A stretch of 64,000 nt of DNA from Clostridia bacterium (GTDB taxonomy: Bacteria > Bacillota > Clostridia > Monoglobales > Monoglobaceae), in NCBI GenBank assembly GCA_900769795.1, contig CAAGHZ010000001.1, positions 30,303-94,302 on the forward strand, read 5' to 3'. Below, in pieces: positions 18,435-27,434 of the stretch (positions are counted from its first letter, which is position 1; each line of letters begins with the position of its first letter). A program made the translations under genes and the position numbers. Under the pieces are notes generated by a model, which saw only the letters and a list, made by a program, of their open reading frames with translations, ran no database searches and was not told the DNA's origin.

Positions 18435-19707
18435 GCCACTTGCAGACAGAATTCGCCCCACCTGCCTTGACGATGTTGCAGGTCAACGCCACATCCTCGG
18501 CAAAGGGCGAATTTTAAGAAACATAATAGAGAGCGGAAAAATCCCGTGTATGATTTTCTACGGTCCGTCAGGCACAGGTAAGACGACTGTTGCAAACATT
18601 GCAGCATCTATCAGCAACCGCCCCCTCTATCGCCTCAATGCAACAAATGCATCGGTTGCCGATATAAAGGCGATTGTAAAAGAGAGCGAAGGTCTGTTCG
18701 GTCAGGAAGGCGTTCTTCTGTACCTTGACGAGATACAGAACTTTAACAAAAAGCAGCAGCAATCGCTGCTTGAGTACACAGAGAATGGCAAGATAACCCT
18801 GATTGCAAGCACAACCGAAAATCCTTACTTCTATGTTTATAATGCGATTCTCAGCAGAAGTACGGTTTTTGAGTTCCGCCCTCTTACAAATGCAGATATA
18901 TGCGATGTACTCAGGCGTGCAATTAAGATTCTTCAAGATGAAGATTTTCACAAAGATTCTCTTGTTTCCGAGGAGGATTTCCTCTTTGCCATTGCAGAAA
19001 AATCAGGCGGTGATGTAAGGCGTGCGCTTAACTCTCTTGAACTTGCTGTATGCTATACCGCCCCCAATGCCGGTGGCAAGATTGTTCTCACCCCCGAGGT
19101 TGCAGAACAATGCACCCAAAAGAAAGTCTTTCAGTATGATAAAATGGGCGACAGCCACTACGACATACTCAGCGCCTTTCAAAAATCAATAAGGGGCAGC
19201 GACCCCGATGCGGCGGTGCACTACCTTGCAAGACTTGTGGCGGCTGATGATATTCAGTCAATTTGCAGACGGCTTATGGTCATAGCCTGTGAGGATGTAG
19301 GCCTTGCCTACCCAAGCGCAATAACTATTGTAAAGTCCTGTGTGGACAGTGCGCTTATGCTTGGTTTCCCCGAGGCAAGAATACCTCTCGCTCATGCGAC
19401 CGTATTGCTTGCCACTGCTCCCAAGTCAAACTCTGCCTATATGGCAATTAACTCTGCTCTTTATGATATAGAGCATATTGATACAGGCTCAATCCCGAGA
19501 CAACTGCAGAATATGCATCTTGATGGCGAGGGAGATTTGCCAAAAGGACAGAACTATCTCTATCCCCACGACTATCCAAATCACTATGTTGAGCAACAAT
19601 ATCTGCCCGACAAGATAAAAGACAAGGTATACTATACTGCCGGCAACAATAAGGCAGAGCAAAACGCAAAAGAATATTGGGACAACATCAAAAAGGGCAA
19701 CCGATAA
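18427..19707 (+). CDS. rarA: Replication-associated recombination protein A (RarA/MgsA-type AAA ATPase)
   Basis: Clamp-loader-like AAA+ ATPase acting at stalled replication forks. The N-terminus has [17 protein letters not shown], then Walker [10 protein letters not shown] at 46-54 and Walker [11 protein letters not shown], the sensor 1 region [11 protein letters not shown], and the C-terminal tetramerisation region with [14 protein letters not shown] [10 protein letters not shown]. It is 426 residues from the ATG at 18427, which lies within the end of glyA in another frame; an upstream frame opening at 18364 lies inside glyA and is not needed. A hairpin overlapping the stop codon serves as terminator. 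Confidence 0.95.
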   Translation: MNKPLADRIRPTCLDDVAGQRHILGKGRILRNIIESGKIPCMIFYGPSGTGKTTVANIAASISNRPLYRLNATNASVADIKAIVKESEGLFGQEGVLLYLDEIQNFNKKQQQSLLEYTENGKITLIASTTENPYFYVYNAILSRSTVFEFRPLTNADICDVLRRAIKILQDEDFHKDSLVSEEDFLFAIAEKSGGDVRRALNSLELAVCYTAPNAGGKIVLTPEVAEQCTQKKVFQYDKMGDSHYDILSAFQKSIRGSDPDAAVHYLARLVAADDIQSICRRLMVIACEDVGLAYPSAITIVKSCVDSALMLGFPEARIPLAHATVLLATAPKSNSAYMAINSALYDIEHIDTGSIPRQLQNMHLDGEGDLPKGQNYLYPHDYPNHYVEQQYLPDKIKDKVYYTAGNNKAEQNAKEYWDNIKKGNR

Positions 19708-19722
19708 GGCTGCCCTTTTTAA
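19692..19722 (+). terminator. Terminator overlapping the rarA stop codon
   Basis: AAAAAGGGCA and TGCCCTTTTT form a 10-base-pair stem with the rarA stop codon in the loop. It is T-rich on both strands, so it may also serve rqcP transcribed from the other side. Confidence 0.75.
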
Positions 19723-19725
19723 ACT

Positions 19726-19968
19726 TTATTCTACTGCTTCGTACATTCCTCTTGCATCGTCCTTAAAGGCGGTGTCTTTTACCTCTAAGACACGTACCGT
19801 AAGGGGTCTTGCACCGAACAAGATGGTAATCTCGTCCCCTACCTTTACATCATAGGATGCTCTTGCGACCTTTCCATTTACGCTGACACGTCCGCCGTCG
19901 CAGGCTTCGTTGGCAACGGTTCTTCTCTTTATCAGTCTTGAAACCTTTAAATATTTATCAAGTCTCAT
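19726..19968 (-). CDS. rqcP: S4-domain RNA-binding protein RqcP (YabO)
   Basis: An 80-residue protein consisting almost wholly of an S4 RNA-binding domain ([20 protein letters not shown] onwards), with a C-terminal beta segment [13 protein letters not shown]. subtilis YabO/RqcP works with RqcH in adding alanine tails to nascent chains on stalled 50S subunits. It could alternatively be an Hsp15-like heat-shock protein, but the size and position fit RqcP. The start overlaps the mazG stop by four bases, as in the yabN-yabO pair of Bacillus. Confidence 0.9.
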   Translation of the reverse strand: MRLDKYLKVSRLIKRRTVANEACDGGRVSVNGKVARASYDVKVGDEITILFGARPLTVRVLEVKDTAFKDDARGMYEAVE

Positions 19969-20621
19969 TTCTTACTCTCCTCAAACTTTTCAAATTCATC
20001 AATATACTTTCTTAAATATCCCGACAGAGCCACCTCTGCATCTATATCATACTTGTTACATGCTGATATAACCTCAAAAAGCAGTTTGCCAAATTCCTCC
20101 TCTGTCTTTGCACCAACCTCTGCATCTATTCGCTCATATCCGTTCTTTACTGCCTTTTTCTCTACCTTTTGGGCACGCATAAGGGATGGCAAATATGCAG
20201 AAACCCCGCGCATCTCGTCAGCGATTGTACCCTGTTCCCTGTCTGCCCTCTTTATGGCATCCCAATTTTTAATAACCGCCTCGCTGTTTTCTACCTCTAC
20301 ATTCCCAAATACATGAGGGTGACGATGTATTAACTTGCGGCAGATTGCATCTGTTACATCTTCCATCTCATACTCTCCGTCATCCTTTGCAATCTGTGCA
20401 TGAAGCACTACCTGAAGAAGCACATCTCCGCTCTCATCAGCTATCTTTTCTGCTCTTTTGCCGTCTATTGCCTCAACAAGTTCATACGCCTCTTCTATCA
20501 TGCTCTTGCGTATACTCTCGTGGGTTTGCTCCATATCCCACGGGCAACCGCCCGGCGCACGAAGTTTTGCGACTATGTCTACAAGTTCTTCAAATGTGTA
20601 TTTTCCATCTTTATATTTCAT
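19965..20621 (-). CDS. mazG: MazG nucleoside triphosphate pyrophosphohydrolase (YabN C-terminal type)
   Basis: Hydrolyses (d)NTPs to monophosphate and pyrophosphate, cleaning the nucleotide pool. The start region contains [17 protein letters not shown], typical of MazG. Metal-binding EExxE and ExxD sets are visible in [13 protein letters not shown] and in [11 protein letters not shown], and a second, more degenerate MazG-like half follows. The ATG at 20621 (218 residues) has AAAGG 8 bases upstream. Bacillus YabN carries an additional N-terminal methylase domain which is absent here. Between the SpoVB/MurJ-like gene and rqcP. Confidence 0.92.
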   Translation of the reverse strand: MKYKDGKYTFEELVDIVAKLRAPGGCPWDMEQTHESIRKSMIEEAYELVEAIDGKRAEKIADESGDVLLQVVLHAQIAKDDGEYEMEDVTDAICRKLIHRHPHVFGNVEVENSEAVIKNWDAIKRADREQGTIADEMRGVSAYLPSLMRAQKVEKKAVKNGYERIDAEVGAKTEEEFGKLLFEVISACNKYDIDAEVALSGYLRKYIDEFEKFEESKK

Positions 20622-20641
20622 TTGTATCACCTTTTCTGTAC

Positions 20642-22378
20642 CTATTTAATTAACTTATATCTCTCAAGTATTCCTGCAATTTTCTGGCCCTTTGGCAGCA
20701 TCATTATATCTTCTTTTTTAACTGCCGAAATTGCAAACACCGCTATTGTATAAACTATTGCACAAACAGCAATTTCTGCAAGGCACATTACCTTACCGAT
20801 TGGCAGGAATGTAGACATTACAAATCCTGCCCCACCCATGATTAACGCTGCAAGTATGGGCTTGATCACAAAACTGTTCCATTTAAACTCTATTCCCGCT
20901 ACCTTGATTATTGATATAACATTTAAAACCGCTATAATTAAATAGCATACACCCGTACCAACAGGTGCGCCGTCTATCCCAAGATATGGTATGCAAAGAT
21001 AGTTGACCATAATCTTTACCACTCCGCCTATAACCATATGTATAACGGGCTTATACACCTTGCCGTAGGCTTGCAGAATTGCGTTGGAAACCTGAACGAT
21101 ACCCACAGGAATAATCGCAAGGGACAATATCTTTAAAACTGTATGGGCGTTATAATCGCCAAAAAGAAAACTCAGTATCTCTTTTGACAAGACCGCCATA
21201 CCTATAGCACAAGGTGCTGCAAACAAAACTGCAATTCTGATCGTACTCTCGGTAATCGTCTTTGCATCTACCCTCTTTGCTCTTGCAACTGCCGCAGATA
21301 TAGCAGGTACAAAACTTGTACCAAGTGCCACAACCAATGTCAGCGGAAGATTAAACATAGTCAGCGCCTTGCCTGTATACATGCCATAGAGAGTCGCTGC
21401 TTTTTGCGTTAAGAGCTCTGCTCCGCTCCACCCCTCCGTCACCATCTTTTCAAAGAAAGAAGTTCCTCTCTCAAACATATGAGCATATGCGTCAAAAACC
21501 TCAGGACGTATTACAAGACGATGGCTGATTGTACCCATATCAATAAGTGTGGTAAGACTTGAAACCGATGCACCAATTGTGATGGGTATTGCAATTTTAA
21601 CAAGTTCTTTAAGAATTGTTTTGCTGTTTCTTGGTTCTATACCATCAGAAACCACTTGCTTCTTTCTTCTGTTCCCAATGTATATAACGCTCAATAGCAG
21701 ACAAGACAAAAGCGTTCCGACTGTTACACCGAAAATCGCACCTGCCGAGGCAAATACAGTTTGAGTATGAGGTGAATTTACTTCCTTTGCGCCAAAATCA
21801 ACAAGTCCTCCGAGCGCCCCATTGACAGTCATACTCATAAAAATCCATGCGCCCGCAAGACCGATGAGCATCTTGCCCGTAGATTCTATAACCTCACTGA
21901 ATGCGGTTGGATACATATTCTGTCTACCCTGAAAATATCCGCGATACGCTGAGGTCATCGCCACAAAGAATACCGCCGGTGCTATGGCAGTTATACCAAG
22001 AGTTGCATCGGGGATTCCTACGAGGGTTGCAAGCTTATCCGCAAATATAAACATAATAAGCGTGCCGATAAGACCGACTACCGCCAAAAATCCAAAGGCA
22101 ACCCTGAAAATCTTACGCGACTCTTTCTCTGCCCCTTTTGCAGCACTCTCTGATACCATCTTGGAAATCGCAACAGGAAATCCCGCCGTCGCAATAATAA
22201 ACATAAACGTATATATTTGATAAGCAACATTAAAATAGCCGCTACCATCATCCCCAATGAGGTTTATTAGCGGAACCTTAAAAAATGCACCTATAATTTT
22301 TACAATCAAATTTGCAAGGCCAAGTACAAGCGCTCCTTTTACAAAGCTCTGTCCTTTGCTTTTAATATTTTCAGACAT
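20642..22378 (-). CDS. SpoVB/MurJ-like polysaccharide or lipid II flippase (YabM position)
   Basis: Membrane protein of the MOP exporter superfamily (polysaccharide biosynthesis/MurJ/SpoVB), 578 residues with about 14 membrane segments. It opens with SFVKGALVLGLANLIVKIIGAFFKVPL, a family-like first helix with charged residues (quoted in part: KIIGAFFKVP). Position immediately upstream of mazG and rqcP on the same strand is the YabM position of Bacillus. A role in moving lipid-linked cell-wall or spore-cortex precursors is inferred; the exact substrate is unknown. A TTGTTT-17-TATACT promoter is visible at 22428-22456. Confidence 0.88.
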   Translation of the reverse strand: MSENIKSKGQSFVKGALVLGLANLIVKIIGAFFKVPLINLIGDDGSGYFNVAYQIYTFMFIIATAGFPVAISKMVSESAAKGAEKESRKIFRVAFGFLAVVGLIGTLIMFIFADKLATLVGIPDATLGITAIAPAVFFVAMTSAYRGYFQGRQNMYPTAFSEVIESTGKMLIGLAGAWIFMSMTVNGALGGLVDFGAKEVNSPHTQTVFASAGAIFGVTVGTLLSCLLLSVIYIGNRRKKQVVSDGIEPRNSKTILKELVKIAIPITIGASVSSLTTLIDMGTISHRLVIRPEVFDAYAHMFERGTSFFEKMVTEGWSGAELLTQKAATLYGMYTGKALTMFNLPLTLVVALGTSFVPAISAAVARAKRVDAKTITESTIRIAVLFAAPCAIGMAVLSKEILSFLFGDYNAHTVLKILSLAIIPVGIVQVSNAILQAYGKVYKPVIHMVIGGVVKIMVNYLCIPYLGIDGAPVGTGVCYLIIAVLNVISIIKVAGIEFKWNSFVIKPILAALIMGGAGFVMSTFLPIGKVMCLAEIAVCAIVYTIAVFAISAVKKEDIMMLPKGQKIAGILERYKLIK

Positions 22379-22427
22379 TTAACCACCTCGTATACTACCA
22401 ATCACCGCATAATTGTTAATTACTACA

Positions 22428-22456
22428 AGTATACACTACTTTATTGAAAAAAACAA
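22428..22456 (-). promoter_or_regulatory. Sigma-A-type promoter for the flippase-mazG-rqcP unit
   Basis: Minus strand TTGTTT, 17-base spacer, TATACT, about 50 bases upstream of the ATG. Confidence 0.5.
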
Positions 22457-22535
22457 CCAAAACACCATAAATTTTTTGTGACATAGCGGTTACAGATACC
22501 AAGTGTGCTACACCTACACATGTCATAGCAGAAAG

Positions 22536-22566
22536 ATAAAGCGAGGTATATTATACCTCGCTTTAT
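22536..22566 (-). terminator. Terminator after the acyltransferase gene
   Basis: Perfect 15-base-pair inverted repeat with a one-base centre (ATAAAGCGAGGTATA and its complement) located 44 bases downstream of the acyltransferase stop. The minus-strand T run is modest. Confidence 0.7.
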
Positions 22567-22609
22567 TTACAGTTATTAAACACGGCCTAGAACTATTATT
22601 TCGTCTTTT

Positions 22610-23680
22610 TTATTGATGCCTTTTTGTGCGACCACCCAGAAATATCGCATAAACCCCGGGCAGAAACTTCTCAAGAAAGGCACATGCACCATTTATGATT
22701 ACAATTGTAAGAACAACCATAACCATAAACTTAGGAATCTCCAGCCACTCATTTTGCGGCGCGAAGAAAGAAAGTACTTTAAGTATAATTATTGCAATAT
22801 TGAGATGCATTGCATAAATAGCAAATGAACGGCGATAAATTGCTCTTGGTTTAATTCGCTCAATAAAAATATCTACCACGTTCCACAAAGCAAATGATGC
22901 AAGGGTATATACGATAGTCTCTATTAAATAATTACTGATATGTAATCCTTGCGGAACTATATTCTTCGCGAAAATATATGCACAAAGCAACACAACAGAC
23001 ACAATTTGCATTGGCTTTGACGATTTGTTTGAAGCAAAATCAAAGAAATGATAACCGATAATTGCCCCTATTAAATAAAAAACGATTGACATGGGATAAT
23101 AAAATACATCCGTCGGAATGTAAAAACCAAACAAAGATACTATGGACAAACATATAATCGTAGTTATACCAATATACTTATTTCGGATAAACACAAACAA
23201 CAAAGGTGCCGCAAGGGAAAATATAATTATATCAAATATAAACCAAAACGGCATATTGCTCCCATAGAAGAAAATACCTTTTAGTATACTTACAGGCGTC
23301 AAAGGATATGGCTCGCTTATTGCAGAAAATTTTGAAACAAAGGAGTAGGAGCACAAAATATCCCAAAGCATCCATACGGCATTCCAAAGCAAATAGGGTA
23401 TAATCAGAGTATATACTCTGGATTTGATTTTCCTCAGGTATTTTTTGTTGCTATAATCTTTAAAAAAAGATATTCCCGACAACATAAAAAACATAGGGAC
23501 CGCAAATTGTGTAATGGATCGCGAGAAAAAATAGGATGTTTTATGATTAACAACAGAAATAAAGTTATCACTCACGCATTCCTGAGCAAAATATGAATGG
23601 ATAAATAACACAAGAATACTTAATAAAAAAGAGATAAACTCTTTCTTCTTCCAGAAATTTGTTTCACTTTTATCGTTCAT
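22610..23680 (-). CDS. Acyltransferase-3 family membrane protein
   Basis: Integral membrane acyltransferase (OafA/WecH superfamily), 356 residues with about ten membrane segments. It has the family opening FISFLLSILVLFIHSYF, where the histidine of the usual R/H motif is present in LFIHSYFAQ, and the segment PYLLWNAVWMLWD typical of the family. These enzymes transfer acetyl or other acyl groups onto surface sugars; the acceptor cannot be inferred. It has its own terminator and stands between the flippase gene and spoVT, interrupting an otherwise conserved neighbourhood. Confidence 0.85.
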   Translation of the reverse strand: MNDKSETNFWKKKEFISFLLSILVLFIHSYFAQECVSDNFISVVNHKTSYFFSRSITQFAVPMFFMLSGISFFKDYSNKKYLRKIKSRVYTLIIPYLLWNAVWMLWDILCSYSFVSKFSAISEPYPLTPVSILKGIFFYGSNMPFWFIFDIIIFSLAAPLLFVFIRNKYIGITTIICLSIVSLFGFYIPTDVFYYPMSIVFYLIGAIIGYHFFDFASNKSSKPMQIVSVVLLCAYIFAKNIVPQGLHISNYLIETIVYTLASFALWNVVDIFIERIKPRAIYRRSFAIYAMHLNIAIIILKVLSFFAPQNEWLEIPKFMVMVVLTIVIINGACAFLEKFLPGVYAIFLGGRTKRHQ

Positions 23681-23803
23681 TTTTAGTCACCTCAGGTTTT
23701 TATTGGATAATTATATCATATATGTGGTAAAAAGTAAATCCCACCATTTTCCTTACATAAAAATTCCTTGATTGCACAAAATACATTTATAAAATTAATC
23801 AAA

Positions 23804-23918
23804 GCAAAGCCTCCATCACCTAGAGGGAGGGGGACCGCTTGCGGTGGAGGGATTTTGAAAAATCAGCAATCCCCCAGTCGCCTTACGGTGCCAGTCCCAT
23901 TTAGGCAAGTGGGTCTTA
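23804..23918. repeat. Pair of GC-rich interspersed repeats upstream of spoVT
   Basis: Two blocks, 23804-23855 (with the hairpin ACCGC TT GCGGT) and 23868-23918, are separated by GAAAAATC-like AT-rich bases. They contain the recurring phrases GGAGGGATT and AATCCCCCAGTC also typical of such elements in gut Clostridia. They sit in the spoVT leader, 20 bases before its start. Classified by pattern memory, not by search. Confidence 0.6.
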
Positions 23919-23938
23919 ATTATCAAAGGAGTATCAAA

Positions 23939-24475
23939 ATGAAAGCAACAGGAATTGTAAGAAGAATCGACGACCTCGGTCGAGTTGTTATACCCAAAGA
24001 AATCCGCAGAACCATGAGAATAAGAGAGGGCGACCCGCTGGAAATATTCACCGAGAGTAACGGCACAGTTATATTTAAAAAATACTCACCCATCGGAGAA
24101 CTTGGCGAGTTTGCCACACAATACGCAGAGTCTCTTGCAAAATCAGCGGGCCTTGCGGCATGCATAACCGACAAGGACAATATTATCGCGGTATCCGGCG
24201 CACCAAAGAAGGAACTCAGAGAGAAGAAGATCTCAACCGATCTTGAGAGAGTTATGCAAAGCAAATCACTCTTTCTCTCAAGTCCCGGCAGCAAAAGCAT
24301 CTCTGTATCAGACGAGACAGACAAATACGAGGCAGGGGTAATCGCACCCATTATTTACGACGGTGACAGTATTGGCTCGGTTGTATTTATCGCAGATCCA
24401 TCTGCAAAACTTGGTGAGTTAGAGTCAAAACTTGCAGAAACGGCGGCAGGATTTCTTGGGAAAACAATGGAGTAA
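23939..24475 (+). CDS. spoVT: Stage V sporulation regulator SpoVT
   Basis: AbrB-family transcription factor acting in the forespore. The N-terminal DNA-binding swapped-hairpin domain begins MKATGIVRRIDDLGRVVIP and continues with EIRRTMRIREGDPLEIF. The C-terminal half (about 55-178) is the GAF-like domain, with IYDGDSIGSVVFI. The length of 178 residues equals that of the Bacillus protein. The frame is open farther upstream through the repeats, but the ATG at 23939 has AAAGGAG 7 bases before it. In Bacillus spoVT is followed in the same direction by yabM-yabN-yabO; here it is in the opposite orientation. Its presence marks the organism as a spore former. Confidence 0.95.
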   Translation: MKATGIVRRIDDLGRVVIPKEIRRTMRIREGDPLEIFTESNGTVIFKKYSPIGELGEFATQYAESLAKSAGLAACITDKDNIIAVSGAPKKELREKKISTDLERVMQSKSLFLSSPGSKSISVSDETDKYEAGVIAPIIYDGDSIGSVVFIADPSAKLGELESKLAETAAGFLGKTME

Positions 24476-24485
24476 TCATACACAG

Positions 24486-24525
24486 GTGCAATGGTTTTAG
24501 TAAAAACCATTGCACATTTTTTTTT
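24486..24525 (+). terminator. Intrinsic terminator after spoVT
   Basis: GTGCAATGGTTTT, four-base loop, AAAACCATTGCAC, then nine T. The right arm and T run also contain the -35 box and spacer of the rlmB promoter. Confidence 0.88.
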
Positions 24526-24538
24526 AATATGTTAAAAT
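24510..24538 (+). promoter_or_regulatory. Promoter for rlmB embedded in the spoVT terminator
   Basis: TTGCAC (24510-24515), 17-base spacer made largely of the terminator T run, TAAAAT (24533-24538). The rlmB ATG is 35 bases downstream. Confidence 0.6.
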
Positions 24539-24572
24539 AGGAATATTAAATACGAAAGGTTGCAAACAGTAT

Positions 24573-25316
24573 ATGAATAACGATATAATTTACGGAAGAA
24601 ACCCCATAATAGAAGCTCTTGAGGCAAACCATACAATGGATAAAATCCTGATTCAGGATGGTGTGCGCCACTCTCAGATAGGCTATATCCGAAACCTTGC
24701 AAAAGATAGAGGCATCCTCTATCAGTTTGTTGACAAGCGAAAACTTGATAAAATGACAGATGGAGAAAACCATCAAGGCGTGGTAGCTCTTGCAGCGGCG
24801 CATTCATATACTGATTTAAGTGATATTTTAGCCGCAGCAAAAGAATCAGGCGAGGCACCATTCTTAGTTATTGCCGACGGCATAACCGACCCGCAAAACC
24901 TTGGCAGCATAATCAGAACCGCCAACGCAGCAGGGGCACACGGTGTAATTATCCCCAAAAACAGAAGTGTATCATTGAATTCTGTAGTTGCAAAAGTCTC
25001 TGCCGGTGCGATAGAGCACACACCGGTTGCGAGAGTGACAAATATTGCACAGACCCTTGAACTTCTAAAAAAAGAAGGCTTGTGGATTGCAGGCACCGCA
25101 CTTGAAGCGACTCAGCTTTGCTATGAGTGCGACCTGACAGATCCTCTTGGCATCGTTATTGGCAGCGAGGGCGAAGGTATGAGTCGAATAGTGCGCGAAC
25201 ACTGCGACTATCTCGTTAAAATCCCTATGCTCGGCAAGACGGAGTCTTTAAACGCATCCGTTGCGGCAGGGGTGCTTTTATACGAGGCAGTAAGACAGCG
25301 AATAAACAAAAAGTAG
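24573..25316 (+). CDS. rlmB: 23S rRNA (guanosine-2251-2'-O)-methyltransferase RlmB (SpoU family)
   Basis: SAM-dependent 2'-O-methyltransferase of the TrmH/SpoU family, 247 residues. The N-terminal substrate-binding domain includes IYGRNPIIEAL at the start. The knotted catalytic domain shows motif 1 DPQNLGSIIRTANAAGA, motif 2 IVIGSEGEGMSR and motif 3 IPMLGKTESLNASVAAGV. The first gene of a plus-strand run with ymdB-like and pgeF-like genes, spaced by 32 and 13 bases. Substrate G2251 is by family analogy; some paralogues act on other positions or tRNA. Confidence 0.93.
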   Translation: MNNDIIYGRNPIIEALEANHTMDKILIQDGVRHSQIGYIRNLAKDRGILYQFVDKRKLDKMTDGENHQGVVALAAAHSYTDLSDILAAAKESGEAPFLVIADGITDPQNLGSIIRTANAAGAHGVIIPKNRSVSLNSVVAKVSAGAIEHTPVARVTNIAQTLELLKKEGLWIAGTALEATQLCYECDLTDPLGIVIGSEGEGMSRIVREHCDYLVKIPMLGKTESLNASVAAGVLLYEAVRQRINKK

Positions 25317-25348
25317 GTTGCAAACCAACACAGAAAGGCTTGAAGTAT

Positions 25349-26125
25349 ATGAGAATTCTCACTATAGGAGATATAAACGGCGAAGAAGGCAGAGAGTTTG
25401 TCTATAATAACCTTGGCAGAATAAAAAACAAGTATAGCATCGACTTTTGTATTGCAAACGGAGAAAACAGCGGTGACCCCAACGGCATAACCCGTGATAT
25501 CGCAAGCACTCTTATCACTTGCGGAGTGGACGTCATCACTATGGGCAACCACACTTATGACAACAAAGAGTCAGGACTTGTGCTTGAAGAAAACGAAAGA
25601 GTAATCAGACCTCTTAACTTCCCACCCGAACTCGAGGGCTGCGGATATTACACCGCCGATCTTGGAAACGCAAAAATTGCCGTTGTAAATTTAAGCGGCA
25701 GAATCGGCATGACTCCCGTTGACTGTCCATTTCACGCGATTGAACGCCTTTTGCCAAAGCTTGACGCAGATATAATTGTAATAGATATGCACGCAGAGGC
25801 AACAAGCGAAAAAATTGCCTTTGCCAACTTTGTTGACGGCAAAGTAAGTGTAGTTTTCGGCACGCATACTCATGTGCAGACGGCAGATGATAGAATTCTG
25901 CCAAATGGCACAGGATATATCACAGACCTTGGTATGACAGGGGTTGAAGACTCTGTACTTGGGGTAAAAAAAGAAATCATTATCGACTACTATTACAGTG
26001 CAGTAAAAAAATTCAGATTTGAAAAAGCCCATGGCGAGGTTACATTCCACGGGTGTATCTTCGACGTTGATATAAAAAGCGGTAAGACAACCGCAGTAGA
26101 GAGAGTTAGATTCAATCGACTGTAA
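25349..26125 (+). CDS. ymdB: YmdB-type metallophosphoesterase (TIGR00282 family)
   Basis: Binuclear metal phosphodiesterase, 258 residues. Bacillus YmdB hydrolyses 2',3'-cyclic nucleotides and influences biofilm and motility. All family blocks are present: IGDINGEEGRE at the start, NGENSG, TMGNHTYDNKE, DMHAEATSEK, GTHTHVQTADDRI and ITDLGMTG. The ATG at 25349 lies 10 bases after AAAGG; a TTG at 25340 would add three residues. Confidence 0.92.
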   Translation: MRILTIGDINGEEGREFVYNNLGRIKNKYSIDFCIANGENSGDPNGITRDIASTLITCGVDVITMGNHTYDNKESGLVLEENERVIRPLNFPPELEGCGYYTADLGNAKIAVVNLSGRIGMTPVDCPFHAIERLLPKLDADIIVIDMHAEATSEKIAFANFVDGKVSVVFGTHTHVQTADDRILPNGTGYITDLGMTGVEDSVLGVKKEIIIDYYYSAVKKFRFEKAHGEVTFHGCIFDVDIKSGKTTAVERVRFNRL

Positions 26126-26138
26126 CGGAGGCCTGCAG

Positions 26139-26930
26139 ATGAGTTTTTATGAACAGGGTTTTGAAAACAGATTATACTTAAAATCAAATTTATTTGACAA
26201 CAATATAATAACACACTGCTTTACAACAAAATGTGGTGGCGTCAGCAAGGGAGATATCAATGGCCTAAACCTTGGTTTCAGGGTGAATGATAACGAAGCC
26301 TCCGTGAGAGAAAACTACCGCCTGATTGCATGCGACATGGAGCTTGACCTGAACAAAGCCGTCCTGTCAAAGCAAACCCACACCGACAACATACGTATCA
26401 TATCAAAAGATGACTTCGGGAAAGGCATTATGCGCACCAGTGACATTGAAGACACTGACGGACTCGTCACCAACATTGAGGGCGCTGCCCTTGTTGTTTT
26501 TTCAGCAGATTGCACCCCTGTTTTGCTCTTTGACCCTATACAAAAGGTGGCTGCAGCCGTCCACTCCGGATGGCGGGGCAGCGTCAAAAAGATTGCACCA
26601 AAATGTGTAGAACTTATGGAGACAGAATTTGGTTCAAATCTCCACGACATACTTGTTGCAATTGGTCCATGTATCGGGCAATGTTGTTTTGAGTTCGGCA
26701 ATGATGCAACAAATTATTTTGACGCAAACTATCTCAAACCCTCAGGCAACGACAAGTATATGGTTGACCTAAGATTATATATTTCAGACAGCCTGATATC
26801 TGTTGGCATTGATAAAAATAATATTGATATATGCGACGCTTGTACAATGTGCAACACGGATAAGTTTTATTCCTACCGTGCAAACAAGGATAAGACAGGT
26901 CGTCAGGCAGCAATAATAATGATAAAATAA
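26139..26930 (+). CDS. pgeF: PgeF/YlmD family purine nucleoside phosphorylase / polyphenol oxidase fold protein
   Basis: Cytoplasmic protein of the LACC1/YfiH/YlmD fold, 263 residues; members act as purine nucleoside phosphorylases or peptidoglycan-editing factors and were earlier called laccases. The metal ligands expected for the family are visible: H in SKQTHTDN, C in SADCTP and H in AAVHSGWRG, along with the conserved AIGPCIGQCCFEFG and the final CTMCNTDKFYSYR. A GGAGG box lies 7 bases before the ATG. Third gene of the rlmB operon. Confidence 0.92.
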   Translation: MSFYEQGFENRLYLKSNLFDNNIITHCFTTKCGGVSKGDINGLNLGFRVNDNEASVRENYRLIACDMELDLNKAVLSKQTHTDNIRIISKDDFGKGIMRTSDIEDTDGLVTNIEGAALVVFSADCTPVLLFDPIQKVAAAVHSGWRGSVKKIAPKCVELMETEFGSNLHDILVAIGPCIGQCCFEFGNDATNYFDANYLKPSGNDKYMVDLRLYISDSLISVGIDKNNIDICDACTMCNTDKFYSYRANKDKTGRQAAIIMIK

Positions 26931-26976
26931 AATAGACCCGCAGGCATATGAACTGCAACAGTTTATGCAGACAACA

Positions 26977-27345
26977 AAAAAAGTTATACATCTCGGTGAT
27001 TGAATATTTGTCTTTGTGATAATATATAATCATACATTTTATACTTGCCCGCACATCCTTTCTGTGAGCGAGAAAAAATCCCGCAACAGTTCATTTTCCA
27101 TCTTCAATCTTTTATTTTCATATTTGTATTCCTGCACTGTCTTTGCAGGCTTTCTTCCTCGTTGTTTCGGAACATTAAAATTACATAATTTATTATTTTC
27201 TTGTGTACACATATTTTTTATTGTCTTAAATGGTTTATTGTATTCTACGGCTAACGATTTAAATGTTTCTCCTCCATGATGTCTTCTTACAATTTCATCA
27301 ATAATTACTTGTGGTGTGTTTGGTATTCCTTTTTTGTCTTGGCAT
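26977..27345 (-). pseudogene. Decayed IS3-family transposase (OrfA plus start of OrfB)
   Basis: The minus strand encodes an OrfA-like region of about 105 codons: a helix-turn-helix (VIIDEIVRRHHGGETFKSLA), the basic PKQRGRKPAKT and a leucine-zipper segment YENKRLKMENELLRDFF, as in IS3 OrfA. The likely original ATG at 27345 (after AGGTGG) reads MPRQK, then leaves frame at a run of six A (27330-27335). One A fewer would join it to GIPNTPQVII. After OrfA the -1 frame gives YYHKDKYSITEMYNFF, resembling the OrfB N-terminus, and it ends at about 26977. The catalytic DDE part is missing, so the element is dead. Confidence 0.7.
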
Positions 27346-27383
27346 AAAAATACCACCTATGTTTTTAATATTATACCATAAAA

Positions 27384-27419
27384 AATGATGGCAGACGCAA
27401 AAAAGTGTCTGCCATCATT
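27384..27419 (-). terminator. Terminator after the first AraC-type regulator
   Basis: Perfect 13-base-pair stem (AATGATGGCAGAC and GTCTGCCATCATT) around a 10-base loop, followed on the minus strand by TTTTTAT. Confidence 0.8.
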
Positions 27420-27434
27420 ATATCACTTCACTCA

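Noticed and set aside
23768..23938. A longer SpoVT starting 57 codons upstream
   Set aside because: The extra part translates the interspersed repeats and is Pro/Ser/Arg-rich; the ATG at 23939 has a strong ribosome binding site and gives the standard 178 residues.
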